Below are positions 1 to 8,116 of a stretch of DNA of 64,000 bases, piece by piece (position 1 is the first letter of the stretch; the number at the start of each line of letters is the position of its first letter). A program made the position numbers and the translations under genes. The notes below the pieces were generated by a model. It had not been told where the DNA came from. It ran no database searches and was given only the letters and a program-made list of their open reading frames with translations. Location: the NCBI GenBank assembly GCA_964423405.1, contig CAYREY010000007.1, forward strand, positions 38,937 through 102,936, read 5' to 3'. The stretch is from Bog-950 sp964423405. GTDB lineage: Bacteria > Bacteroidota > Bacteroidia > Chitinophagales > LD1.

Positions 1-93
1 CAAAGGCTTATTAAAAAGCAATGGCACAAAAAATTCGGTAATAAAAATCAATACAATAGCTGCCACAAGGCATATTTCTAAAACTGCCCACAT
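1..93 (-). CDS. Small membrane protein, partial at the window edge
   Basis: An ATG at 91-93 on the minus strand opens 31 codons that run off the left edge of the window. The visible peptide is almost entirely hydrophobic (about residues 3-27) and ends in an LLFNKPL-like stretch, so it is an N-terminal membrane anchor. I do not recognise the family, and the soluble part, if any, lies outside the window. The 290 bases upstream hold only a short GC-rich palindrome near 261-272 (cccgcttgcggg) and no convincing gene. Confidence 0.45.
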   Translation of the reverse strand, partial: MWAVLEICLVAAIVLIFITEFFVPLLFNKPL

Positions 94-382
94 AGTTTAA
101 TTGGTTTTAATAAATAGTGGTTGTACAAGTACTATAACCTGCACAATACACTTAAATAAATTGTAACGCTGAATGGTAGTAACACCACCTGTGGGATGAA
201 CTGTTGGGCTGTGTTGGTTAAAACACTATTAAATCTAAGCTTGAGAATTCGTCCCGCTTGCGGGAGTACTAATTCGGGAGGGTGGAAAATTGTTCACATA
301 CACCATACGACGTATATGTACAGGCAATATTTTAGCAGCTATGTTAAAAAACACAGTTTAGAAACAATCTAATTTAACGGCA

Positions 383-529
383 TTACTGGTTATTACCAGC
401 CTCTTCGCCGGCAGTATGCACTTCTCCCTGCTCCTCTTCCTTTGTTTCCTTATAATGGAAATACAAAAATCCCAATACGGTAATAGCCAGAAAAACACCA
501 AAAATGATAACGGGTAAATAAGACTTCAT
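383..529 (-). CDS. Small single-pass membrane protein (48 aa)
   Basis: A 48-codon reading frame starts with ATG at 527-529 and ends with TAA at 383-385. Its first 24 residues (MKSYLPVIIFGVFLAITVLG then FLYF) form one transmembrane helix. A short, acidic, glutamate-rich tail follows, ending GEEAGNNQ. This helix-plus-charged-tail layout and the clean start and stop make it a plausible real gene. I do not recognise a family. It sits alone between two other minus-strand genes, with 138 bases to the next gene upstream. It could be a small accessory subunit of a membrane complex, but nothing in the sequence says which. Confidence 0.5.
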   Translation of the reverse strand: MKSYLPVIIFGVFLAITVLGFLYFHYKETKEEEQGEVHTAGEEAGNNQ

Positions 530-667
530 AGGCGATTGGTTTTACCTAAAATTATGAAGCCGTATTAAAAAAAACGAATAAGTAAATGATTTTTTTTGAC
601 CTAAAAGCTAAAAAAGCTGATTATCAGGCCCGTAAATTACAGCAAACTAAATTCAGAAACGATAGTA

Positions 668-1717
668 TCAGGCTTCGTTGTTAAAATACAGCTTATAGTA
701 ATTCATGCCCTTTTCCTCATCATAACCCCGCTCTATCATCTCTTTAGAGCCATGCACGTACACGTGGAAATTCTTATCCAGCTTTAACACACTTTTAAAT
801 ATGCGCGATTGGTTTTTTACAGCCATTGGGTTTATCTCAAAATCATCGCCCAGAAAAACGGAGTTTTTAACCTCATACTCTTCTTTAAACCGCGAAAAGC
901 TTTTCATAATGTGCGGCTCCTGTATCACTTCGCGGCTAAAGCTTTCGTAATCGAATTGTTCATTCTGTTTAAAAAATGCCACCGATTTATTCAGCATATC
1001 TATCTGGTCGGTTTTTACCACTTCAAACTCCTGTGGCAATTGGTCTTTAATGTAGTCTTTTGCCAGGCTAAGAAACTGGCGGGTTTTATGGTAATCGTCC
1101 GAGCAAGGTTTAACACCTAAAAACTCTCCTTTCCAGTACAGCGCCTCCTCTCCTTTTCCCTGCCGGTCGTGTATGCAAATCCTGAAACCATCATCGTCGG
1201 CGGTGTTTAATATTATACAAGCTTTATCTACCGCCTTCAGGTCTATCCCTTCATCAAATTCATACTCATAAACGTCGGTCTTATTTTCAATTTTCATAAA
1301 CGAGGTTTTAACCTCTGTTTTAAATATACCAATGGCATTGATAGACTCTCCATTCAATGAAACTCCATTTAAATGCGCCACATACATTTCGCCACCGTTT
1401 ACCTTGGGGTGGGTAGTGTAGTTGTAAAGCAATTTGGCCAGGTCGCTGCTGAAATCAAGAAAGTTTATTTTATGATCAAACAGGCTGGTGCTCAGGTTAA
1501 ACACCTCATTATGGCTCACATCTATGGGGTGGGTAAACTGGTAAAACTCCGGCGTTTTAAACTCGCTGGTAAAAAATTTCAGCAATAATGCCTGTGCATC
1601 GGTATCGCGTATATCCGTTTCGCGTTTCGATAAAAAATAGCCTTCATCGCGTAGTTTGTTACCTACCCGGTGTATGGCAAGGCTACGTATTTGTGTGTTC
1701 AAAAATTCGAGTGTCAT
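668..1717 (-). CDS. Nucleoid-associated protein, NdpA/YejK (37-kDa) family
   Basis: The 349-residue product matches the Bacteroidota version of the 37-kDa nucleoid-associated protein family. It has an N-terminal LAIHRVGNKLRDEGYFLSKR block, an FTHPIDVSHNEVFN-like stretch, a THPKVNGGEMYVAHL block, and a DEYHxTxxxLxL-like segment (here DDYHKTRQFLSLA) before a long helical C-terminal half. The frame is open 17 codons further upstream, but family members begin just before the LxFLNxQI motif, so I place the start at the ATG at 1715-1717. The family binds DNA in bacterial nucleoids; in this phylum its exact role is poorly known. It is transcribed alone. Confidence 0.8.
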   Translation of the reverse strand: MTLEFLNTQIRSLAIHRVGNKLRDEGYFLSKRETDIRDTDAQALLLKFFTSEFKTPEFYQFTHPIDVSHNEVFNLSTSLFDHKINFLDFSSDLAKLLYNYTTHPKVNGGEMYVAHLNGVSLNGESINAIGIFKTEVKTSFMKIENKTDVYEYEFDEGIDLKAVDKACIILNTADDDGFRICIHDRQGKGEEALYWKGEFLGVKPCSDDYHKTRQFLSLAKDYIKDQLPQEFEVVKTDQIDMLNKSVAFFKQNEQFDYESFSREVIQEPHIMKSFSRFKEEYEVKNSVFLGDDFEINPMAVKNQSRIFKSVLKLDKNFHVYVHGSKEMIERGYDEEKGMNYYKLYFNNEA

Positions 1718-1757
1718 ACCGCAAGTATATACAGTAACCATTACAATTACCAAACAA

Positions 1758-1785
1758 AAGCGCCACACCTGTAGGTGTGGCGCTT
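1758..1785 (-). terminator. Intrinsic terminator of the alcohol dehydrogenase gene
   Basis: A perfect 12-bp stem (aagcgccacacc / ggtgtggcgctt) encloses a 4-base loop. On the minus strand it is followed by a T-rich tract (TTTTGTTTGG). It lies 17 bases after the stop codon of the alcohol dehydrogenase, where a terminator is expected. Confidence 0.85.
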
Positions 1786-1802
1786 AACTTATCTGGTAAC
1801 AA

Positions 1803-2852
1803 TTAGTTTCTTAACGAGTTTATATCAATCACAAACCTGTACTTTACATCGCTTTTCAATACACGTTCGTAGGCTTCATTTATCTGCTGGGCAGGTATCA
1901 CCTCTACATCACTCACAATATTGTGCTCGGCACAGTAATCCAGCATTTCCTGGGTTTCTTTAATACCCCCTATCAACGAACCAATAATGCTCTTACGCTT
2001 CATAATAAGCTGTCCCGCCGGTAGTTTAGATGGATTAGTTGGTATGCCTACCACTATCATAGTACCGTTGGTACGCAACAGCGGCAGATACGTGCTGTAT
2101 TCGTGGTCAGCCGAAATAGTGTTCAATATAAAATCAAACTGATTTTTGGCGGCCTCCATGGCGGCAGGGTCGGTGGTCAGTACAAAATGGTGCGCACCCA
2201 GTTTCTCAGCATCGGCCTTTTTAGATGGCGAGGTACTTAGCATGGTTACCTCGGCACCAAACGATACGGCAAACTTAACAGCCATGTGGCCCAGGCCACC
2301 CAGGCCCAATACAGCTACTTTGTGCCCTTTGCCTACTTTCAGGTGGCGCAGCGGCGAATAAGTAGTAATACCTGCACAAAGTAGCGGTGCTACACCCGCC
2401 AGGTCCAGCTTATCCGATACTTTAAGTGTGTAGTTTTCATCTACCACTATCTGGGTGCTGTAGCCACCGTAAGTTGGGGCCCCCGTACCTCTTTCTTTCG
2501 AGTTATACGTGCCGGTCATTCCTTGTTCGCAATATTGTTCTTCGCTCTTCTTACAGTTTTCGCATTCTCTGCACGAATCTACAAAGCAACCCACACCGGC
2601 AAGGTCGCCGGCTTTAAACCTAGTAACTTTATCGCCTACTTTCACCACACGGCCTACTATTTCGTGGCCGGGTACCATGGGAAAAGCCCCCTTGCCCCAT
2701 TCGTCGCGCACCTGGTGAATATCAGAGTGGCACACACCGCAGTAAAGTATTTCTATCTGTACATCGTAAGTACCGGGCTCGCGACGCTCAAATTTAAATG
2801 GTGCTAAAGGTTGGTTGGGCGCATGGGCCGCATAGGCATTGGTTGGTAACAT
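1803..2852 (-). CDS. NAD(P)-dependent, zinc-containing alcohol dehydrogenase (cinnamyl-alcohol/YahK type)
   Basis: This 349-residue medium-chain dehydrogenase interconverts alcohols and aldehydes with NAD(P)(H). Catalytic zinc ligands are visible as C41 in GVCHSD, the H63-E64 pair in PGHE, and C160 in LLCAGITTYSP. Structural zinc ligands are C95, C98, C101 and C109 in the CRECENC region. The Rossmann dinucleotide loop GLGGLGH lies at 184-190. Length and motif order are standard for the cinnamyl alcohol dehydrogenase/YahK branch, which usually reduces aldehydes with NADPH; substrate and cofactor preference here are inferred. It is divergent from lgt with a 103-base shared upstream region and has its own terminator, so it looks monocistronic. 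Confidence 0.88.
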   Translation of the reverse strand: MLPTNAYAAHAPNQPLAPFKFERREPGTYDVQIEILYCGVCHSDIHQVRDEWGKGAFPMVPGHEIVGRVVKVGDKVTRFKAGDLAGVGCFVDSCRECENCKKSEEQYCEQGMTGTYNSKERGTGAPTYGGYSTQIVVDENYTLKVSDKLDLAGVAPLLCAGITTYSPLRHLKVGKGHKVAVLGLGGLGHMAVKFAVSFGAEVTMLSTSPSKKADAEKLGAHHFVLTTDPAAMEAAKNQFDFILNTISADHEYSTYLPLLRTNGTMIVVGIPTNPSKLPAGQLIMKRKSIIGSLIGGIKETQEMLDYCAEHNIVSDVEVIPAQQINEAYERVLKSDVKYRFVIDINSLRN

Positions 2853-2955
2853 AATCTCTCTGTTTTAATTTATGGTGGCAAATAAACAAATACAACTTTA
2901 ACTTAGCTAAACACCATACTAACAAGCTGTAAGGGCTTTTGTTTATTATTGTTCT

Positions 2956-3780
2956 ATGCAATTATTTATAGAGTGGGGGCCTTCGGCCAATGCATTTTCT
3001 TTCGGGCTGTTTGCTATACAATGGTACGGCCTGCTGTGGGGCGCATCGCTAATGTTATGCTTTTTTATTGCCCAATACCTGTTTAACCAGCTAAACCGCG
3101 ACGACAACGACATTACCCTGATTATCCAGTACATATTTCTGGGCGGCATTATCGGGGCCCGTTTGGCACACGTATTTATCTATAACCCCTCGTTTTACCT
3201 GGCCAACCCCGCCGATATTATCGCCGTTTGGAAAGGTGGGCTTGCCAGCCACGGCGGCGTGGTAGGCGGCCTGATAGGCCTTTACTTTTTTTGCCGCCAC
3301 CATAAACAGTATTCATTTTTCTGGCTGCTGGATATTGGCATTATAGCCACCCTTATCATAGCCTCATTAGTGCGCTTTGGCAACCTCATGAACTCGGAAC
3401 TGTGTGGCAAAGTTACCGATGTACCCTGGGCGTTTATTTTTACCAACTCGTACGAAGTGCAAGATATGCTACCCCGCCATCCGGTAGTATTGTACGAAAG
3501 CATCGCTTATTTCATTATACAGATTGTAATGCTATTGCTCTTCAAAAAATATAAGGAGAGTAAGCCCGGCATATACATTAGTACGTTCCTTATTACTGTT
3601 TTCACCATCCGGTTTTTGCTTGAGTTTTATAAAGAACCCGATGGCGGATTAATTTTTAATACCATCAGCAAAACACAATTGTTAAATCTGCCGTTTATAG
3701 TAACAGGACTGGTACTGGCCTGGTATACGCTAAATGGTAAACTTAGCTATGGTACACAATCGGCCCCGCTTAATTCTTAA
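2956..3780 (+). CDS. lgt: Prolipoprotein diacylglyceryl transferase
   Basis: Lgt transfers diacylglycerol from phosphatidylglycerol to the lipobox cysteine of prolipoproteins at the cytoplasmic membrane. The 274-residue multi-pass protein shows GGIIGARLAHVFIYN (about 63-77), the HG pair in GLASHGGVVGGLIG (about 96-108), and the essential RFGNLMNSELCG segment (140-151), corresponding to RxGNFxNxExxG in Escherichia coli Lgt. The many lipobox proteins in this window are its expected substrates. The next gene starts 9 bases after the stop, so the two are probably cotranscribed and coupled. Confidence 0.95.
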   Translation: MQLFIEWGPSANAFSFGLFAIQWYGLLWGASLMLCFFIAQYLFNQLNRDDNDITLIIQYIFLGGIIGARLAHVFIYNPSFYLANPADIIAVWKGGLASHGGVVGGLIGLYFFCRHHKQYSFFWLLDIGIIATLIIASLVRFGNLMNSELCGKVTDVPWAFIFTNSYEVQDMLPRHPVVLYESIAYFIIQIVMLLLFKKYKESKPGIYISTFLITVFTIRFLLEFYKEPDGGLIFNTISKTQLLNLPFIVTGLVLAWYTLNGKLSYGTQSAPLNS

Positions 3781-3789
3781 ATCTGCAAG

Positions 3790-4512
3790 TTGGCTACATA
3801 CGAAAAATGGTTGGGTGCCGGTTTAGGCTGGCTGCTTACAGGCAATCCGCTGGGTGGACTGTTAGGCTATTTGGCGGGTAGTGCAGGCAGCAACAATACC
3901 ACAACCAGTACCGAACCCGGTATTACCGATTTTGAAGTTAACCTGATGATACTTTCGGCCTACCTGATTAAAATAGATGGCCGCATAGCACTTGAAGAAA
4001 TAGCCTTTACCAACCGCTTTTTAAACACCCACTTTAACGATAAGTACGCCGAAAAGCGGGCGCAGATACTACAACACTGCCTGCAAAAAGAGTACGACAT
4101 TAACGCTGCCTGCGAGCAGATACGCATGTACACCAGCCATGCTACCCGACTGCAGGTAATTCAGTTTTTGCTGGAACTGGCCGCCAGCGATGGCGACCAA
4201 AACGAACGGGAGCATTTCTTCATATTTAAAGTAGCCGGCTACCTGAATGTTAACGATGTGGACTACCGCCGCCTTAAAAACGGGCTTACAGTTACCACCA
4301 CCAGTGCTACGGCCAGCTATTACGATATAATAGGCGTAAGCGGCACTACCCCCATGACAGAGATACGAACCACCTACCGCAAACTGGTTTTAAAATACCA
4401 CCCCGACCGCAACAACAACCTGAGCGAAGCTGAAAAGAAAAAGCTGGCCCAGCGCCTGCAACAGATTAAAGAAGCCTACGAACAGATAAAACAGGAACGG
4501 GGCGAAAAATAA
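3790..4512 (+). CDS. DjlA-like co-chaperone: TerB-like domain plus C-terminal J domain
   Basis: The 240-residue protein has a glycine-rich hydrophobic N-terminus (LGAGLGWLLTGNPLGGLLGY) like the membrane anchor of DjlA. A TerB-like helical domain follows (about 45-150), then a C-terminal J domain at 177-240 with the HPD tripeptide at 204-206, which stimulates DnaK ATPase. The start is TTG at 3790. No in-frame ATG lies before the TerB-like domain, and the residues right after the TTG match the expected anchor. It follows lgt by 9 bases. The J domain points to a Hsp70 partner role at the membrane; the client is unknown. Confidence 0.82.
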   Translation: MATYEKWLGAGLGWLLTGNPLGGLLGYLAGSAGSNNTTTSTEPGITDFEVNLMILSAYLIKIDGRIALEEIAFTNRFLNTHFNDKYAEKRAQILQHCLQKEYDINAACEQIRMYTSHATRLQVIQFLLELAASDGDQNEREHFFIFKVAGYLNVNDVDYRRLKNGLTVTTTSATASYYDIIGVSGTTPMTEIRTTYRKLVLKYHPDRNNNLSEAEKKKLAQRLQQIKEAYEQIKQERGEK

Positions 4513-4538
4513 AGGGCCACCTCTCGGCAGCCCTTTTT
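4511..4538 (+). terminator. Probable terminator after the lgt-djlA pair
   Basis: A 7-bp stem (aaagggc / gccctttt) with a 12-base loop is followed by five T residues. It begins at the stop codon of the J-domain gene. The loop is larger than ideal, hence moderate confidence. Confidence 0.5.
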
Positions 4539-4568
4539 CCTCTGTTAGCGTGTGATAGTATCGTTGGT

Positions 4569-4952
4569 TTAATCCTGTTCGTCGTATTGTTCGTCGTTAT
4601 TGTGGCTGCTGCCGTCTTCAAACTCGGCTACATTAAAATCGTTGCGACGGTTAAATTCTTCCTTTTTCAGCTTAATACTATTCAAACGGTCCAAACGGAA
4701 CGAACGGTAATCGCCACGAAGCCTGCACCACCCTACCAGGTGGCGTTTGCGCTCTTTGTAAACAATTGCCATTGGTTCTATTTCGCGTACCGAAACACCT
4801 TTAGAACTGCTGTCGTATTCTATAACAGCTACTTTGCAATTTTCCACGGCATTAACAATAGTATTCAACAGGTTGGGAGAATAATGCATCTGCTTCTGCG
4901 ACGCACTTTTCGTGTAAGTAGGGTTATCTATCATGGGTTGTAATTGGTCCAC
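4569..4952 (-). CDS. Stand-alone WYL-domain protein
   Basis: The 127-residue product contains the core of a WYL domain: a CKVAVIEYDSSSKGVSVREIEP strand pair, the IVYKERKRHLVGWCRLRGDYRSFRLDRL block, and an acidic C-terminal tail. WYL domains bind small ligands or nucleic acids and usually sit behind a helix-turn-helix in transcription factors. Here no HTH is present, as in other short Bacteroidota WYL proteins, so it is not a DNA-binding regulator by itself. Its 5' side is next to an assembly gap at 5015-5114, but the start codon and the residues before the domain are intact. The ligand is unknown. Confidence 0.7.
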   Translation of the reverse strand: MDQLQPMIDNPTYTKSASQKQMHYSPNLLNTIVNAVENCKVAVIEYDSSSKGVSVREIEPMAIVYKERKRHLVGWCRLRGDYRSFRLDRLNSIKLKKEEFNRRNDFNVAEFEDGSSHNNDEQYDEQD

Positions 4953-5014
4953 GAATTTAGATTTTAATAATATCTGGACAAATTTTTAAGCAAAAATTAT
5001 TTTACAAAGTTTCC

Positions 5015-5114
5015 NNNNNNNNNNNNNNNNNNNNNNNNNNNNNNNNNNNNNNNNNNNNNNNNNNNNNNNNNNNNNNNNNNNNNNNNNNNNNNNNNNNNNN
5101 NNNNNNNNNNNNNN
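5015..5114. other. Assembly gap (100 N), probably an unmerged contig overlap
   Basis: The run is exactly 100 N, a default scaffolding value. The 11 bases before it (acaaagtttcc, 5004-5014) are repeated exactly just after it (5115-5125), so the contigs may overlap and little or no sequence may be missing. Confidence 0.8.
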
Positions 5115-5192
5115 ACAAAGTTTCCAATGTTACAACACTTAACACTATATCAATAATACTATACCGGATATCCTTAAGCGGTGCCATCAAAT

Positions 5193-5223
5193 AAAAAAAG
5201 CGCCCCGTTTATAGCGGGGCGCT
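5193..5223 (-). terminator. Intrinsic terminator of valS
   Basis: A perfect 9-bp GC-rich stem (agcgccccg / cggggcgct) with a 7-base loop is followed on the minus strand by seven T residues. It lies 28 bases past the valS stop codon. Confidence 0.9.
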
Positions 5224-5251
5224 CTGTAACTATTGTGTAACTTCTGGCAGA

Positions 5252-7810
5252 TTATCCAGCCAGGCTCTGCTCCAACATGGCAATTTTGGCAAGTGCATCT
5301 TCACGCTTTTTGCGTTCGCTGGCTACTACCTCTGGCTTGGCAGATGCTACAAACTTTTCGTTCGATAGCTTTTTATCTACCGATGCTAAAAAGCCTTTGG
5401 CATACTCCAGTTCCTTTAGTATACGTTCGCGCTCTTCGCCTTCGTTAGCCTGCTCGCCGGTGGCTACAAAAAACTTATAACCCTTGCTGATAAACGTTTT
5501 AGTGCCGGCTACATCTTCTTTAACCGCCTCTAGTTTTCCTAACCGGGCTAGCTTAATAATTTTAGCGTCAAAGGCATTGAACGAAACCGCATCGCTGCCG
5601 TTGTAGAAAGCATCTACCGTTTCGGTATTCTTTTTACTGGCACGGGCACGTATTTCGCGTATGTTGGTTATCAACTCAAACGTAAGTTCTGCCTGCGCAA
5701 TCAGTGCTTCATTCACCTCGCCCGCCTTAGGGTATTGGGCCACACAAATGCTCGCCCCTTCGGTACGTTCAGCTAACAGGTGCCAAATTTCCTCTGTAAC
5801 AAACGGCATTATCGGGTGCAACAGCTTAATAAGGGTTTCAAACAACTCAACCGTACGGTTATAGGTGTAGCTGTCTATCGGCTTCTGGTAGTCGGGTTTA
5901 ACCAGCTCCAGATACCACGAGCAGAAATCATCCCATATCAGTTTGTACAACGTCATCAGCGATTCGCTTAGGCGGTAACTGCTGTACGAATCATTCAGCT
6001 CTACTATCGTTTTGTTTATCTTGCTTTCCAGCCAGTCTATCGCTACTTTGTTCTCAGCATTCTCACCCTCGTACACCTCCCAGCCTTTTACAAGGCGCAG
6101 GGCGTTCCATAGTTTATTGCTAAAGTTACGGCCCTGTTCGCACAGCTTTTCATCAAACAAAATATCGTTACCGGCCGGCGAGCATAACAGCATACCTAAA
6201 CGCACCCCATCGGCGCCATACTGCTCAATTAAATCAAGCGGGTCGGGCGAGTTACCCAGACTCTTGCTCATTTTACGGCGCAGCTTATCGCGTACTATAC
6301 CGGTGTAGTAAACGTTTTTAAACGGCTTCTCTCCTCTCCACTCATAACCGGCCATTATCATACGCATTACCCAGAAGAACATAATCTCCGGTGCTGTTAC
6401 CAGATCGTTGGTTGGGTAGTAGTAGTTAATATCCTTGTTATCGGGGTTCTCAAAACCATCAAACACGCTGATAGGCCACAGCCAGCTACTAAACCAGGTA
6501 TCTAATACATCCTCATCCTGATGAAGCGTTTTGGGCTGGCCTGTTGCTAGTTGCATACGGGCTTCGGCTTCTGTTTTCGCCACGGCTACCAGGTTACCGC
6601 TCTCATCGTACCAGGCAGGTATACGTTGGCCCCACCACAACTGTCGGCTTATACACCAGTCGCGTACATTATCGATCCAGTGCTTATAGGTATTCTTCAG
6701 TTTTTCGGGATAAAAATGAATATCATCACTCATTACATCATCCAGCACCTGAGGATTTTTCTCAAAAAACTTCTTCATATCCACAAACCACTGTAGCGAT
6801 AAACGGGGCTCTACTATAGCCGTAGTACGCTCGCTGCGGCCTACCTTGTTCAGGTAGTCTTCTTTCTTTATCAGCAAGCCATCGGCCTCTAGCTGTTCGG
6901 TAGCCAGTTTACGCGCCTTAAAGCGGTCTAACCCTACAAATACTTTGGCAGCATCGCTAACAGTGCCATCTTCGTTAAAGCAATCTATCACCTCCAGGTT
7001 AAATTTCTTGCCTATCTCGTAGTCATTAATATCGTGTGCCGGGGTAATCTTCAAGGCACCGGTACCAAACTCAATATCAACATACTCATCGGCAATAACC
7101 GGTACTTCGCGGTTTACCAGCGGCACTATTACTGTTTTACCTACCAGGTGTTTGTAGCGTTCATCGTTAGGGTTAACGCAAACTGCCACATCGCCCATTA
7201 TAGTTTCGGTACGTACCGTTGCTACGGGCAGGTACTCATCGCTGCCTTTAATCATATACTTTACAAAGCAAAGCTGGCTTTTCTCATCACTGTACAGTAC
7301 CTCTTCGTTGCTTAGCGTGGTTTTGGCCGATGGGTCCCAGTTTATCATACGCAGGCCACGGTAAATAAGGCCTTTTTTGTACAGGTCTATAAATACCTCA
7401 ATAACCGCATCGCTAAGTTTATCTTCCATAGTAAAGCGGGTACGCTGCCAATCGCAGCTGGCGCCCAGCTTCTTAAGCTGCTCCAGTATTATACCGCCGT
7501 ACTTCTCTTTCCATTCCCAGGCATATTTCAAAAACTCTTCGCGGCTTAGGTCGCTCTTTTTAATACCCCGCTCGCGCAGCATGTGTACCACCTTGGCCTC
7601 GGTAGCTATACTGGCATGGTCGGTACCCGGTACCCAGCAGGCATTCTTGCCTTCCATCCGCGCCTTACGGATAAGGATATCCTGAATAGTGTTATTGAGC
7701 ATGTGCCCCATGTGCAATACACCCGTAACGTTTGGCGGTGGTATTACTATAGTAAATGGCTCGCGCTCGTCCGGCTCGCTGTGAAACAGGTTCAAATCAA
7801 GCCAGTACTT
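5252..7810 (-). CDS. valS: Valyl-tRNA synthetase (N-terminus lost in an assembly gap)
   Basis: ValS charges tRNA-Val with valine and edits misactivated threonine. The visible 850-odd codons carry the class Ia signatures: PNVTGVLHMGHMLNNT (HIGH-type motif), the editing-domain block with PLVNREVPVIADEYVD, RRKMSKSLGNSPDP (KMSKS motif), an anticodon-binding domain, and the C-terminal valyl-type coiled coil ending EQSLAG. The frame is open into the gap at 7811-7910 and begins KYWLDLNLFHSEP. Homologues usually start 15-25 residues earlier, so the true start codon lies inside the gap; a TTG at 7793-7795 would cut off conserved residues. A likely attenuator leader sits on the other side of the gap, and a strong terminator follows the gene. 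Confidence 0.95.
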   Translation of the reverse strand, partial: KYWLDLNLFHSEPDEREPFTIVIPPPNVTGVLHMGHMLNNTIQDILIRKARMEGKNACWVPGTDHASIATEAKVVHMLRERGIKKSDLSREEFLKYAWEWKEKYGGIILEQLKKLGASCDWQRTRFTMEDKLSDAVIEVFIDLYKKGLIYRGLRMINWDPSAKTTLSNEEVLYSDEKSQLCFVKYMIKGSDEYLPVATVRTETIMGDVAVCVNPNDERYKHLVGKTVIVPLVNREVPVIADEYVDIEFGTGALKITPAHDINDYEIGKKFNLEVIDCFNEDGTVSDAAKVFVGLDRFKARKLATEQLEADGLLIKKEDYLNKVGRSERTTAIVEPRLSLQWFVDMKKFFEKNPQVLDDVMSDDIHFYPEKLKNTYKHWIDNVRDWCISRQLWWGQRIPAWYDESGNLVAVAKTEAEARMQLATGQPKTLHQDEDVLDTWFSSWLWPISVFDGFENPDNKDINYYYPTNDLVTAPEIMFFWVMRMIMAGYEWRGEKPFKNVYYTGIVRDKLRRKMSKSLGNSPDPLDLIEQYGADGVRLGMLLCSPAGNDILFDEKLCEQGRNFSNKLWNALRLVKGWEVYEGENAENKVAIDWLESKINKTIVELNDSYSSYRLSESLMTLYKLIWDDFCSWYLELVKPDYQKPIDSYTYNRTVELFETLIKLLHPIMPFVTEEIWHLLAERTEGASICVAQYPKAGEVNEALIAQAELTFELITNIREIRARASKKNTETVDAFYNGSDAVSFNAFDAKIIKLARLGKLEAVKEDVAGTKTFISKGYKFFVATGEQANEGEERERILKELEYAKGFLASVDKKLSNEKFVASAKPEVVASERKKREDALAKIAMLEQSLAG

Positions 7811-7910
7811 NNNNNNNNNNNNNNNNNNNNNNNNNNNNNNNNNNNNNNNNNNNNNNNNNNNNNNNNNNNNNNNNNNNNNNNNNNNNNNNNNNNNNNNNNN
7901 NNNNNNNNNN
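7811..7910. other. Assembly gap (100 N) covering the valS start
   Basis: The run is exactly 100 N. Its flanks (gccagtactt and cgctaaaata) show no overlap, so real sequence is missing here. It removes the valS start codon, its ribosome-binding region and the end of its leader. Confidence 0.95.
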
Positions 7911-7911
7911 C

Positions 7912-7949
7912 GCTAAAATAAAAAGCCCTCCGAAGTATCAGAGGGCTTT
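7912..7949 (-). terminator. Leader terminator (attenuator candidate) upstream of valS
   Basis: A 9-bp stem (aaagccctc 7922-7930 with gagggcttt 7941-7949) with a 10-base loop is followed on the minus strand by TTATTTTA. It precedes valS rather than following any annotated gene: the only other gene nearby, murQ, is divergent. Reading in the valS direction, it comes 22 bases after a 19-codon reading frame with three valine codons. This placement suggests a conditional terminator rather than an end-of-gene one. Confidence 0.75.
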
Positions 7950-7971
7950 ATAAATTTTATGCATAACGCTG

Positions 7972-8028
7972 CTACCCCCTGTTTCCGGAAGGCACCACGA
8001 CTGATTGTAATTGCTTTTGAATGTTCAT
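7972..8028 (-). CDS. Putative valine-rich leader peptide of valS (18 aa)
   Basis: ATG at 8026-8028 opens 18 codons, MNIQKQLQSVVVPSGNRG, ending in TAG at 7972-7974. Codons 10-12 are GTC GTG GTG (7993-8001), three valines in a row. The downstream gene in this direction is valyl-tRNA synthetase, and an intrinsic terminator lies between. A ribosome stalled on these codons would cover CCTTCC (7987-7992). That would free AGGGGG (7975-7980) to pair with CCCTCT of the terminator arm (7940-7945). Similar leader peptides govern amino acid genes in other phyla by ribosome-mediated attenuation. Translation of this peptide is inferred; there is no direct proof, and the gap hides the junction with valS. 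Confidence 0.6.
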   Translation of the reverse strand: MNIQKQLQSVVVPSGNRG

Positions 8029-8047
8029 GCGTGCAATATAAATATAA

Positions 8048-8114
8048 GCCACGAATTTCGCTAATTGACACAAATAGTTTTGCCTCTTTAGTGATAATTC
8101 GTGTAATTCGTGGC
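8048..8114. repeat. Inverted repeat between the valS leader and murQ
   Basis: Two 24-base arms match at 19 of 24 positions in inverted orientation, including perfect outer 10-mers (gccacgaatt at 8048-8057, aattcgtggc at 8105-8114). The right arm ends 3 bases before the murQ start codon, so the fold would occupy its ribosome-binding region. The left arm lies just upstream of the valS leader. Confidence 0.7.
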
Positions 8115-8116
8115 CA

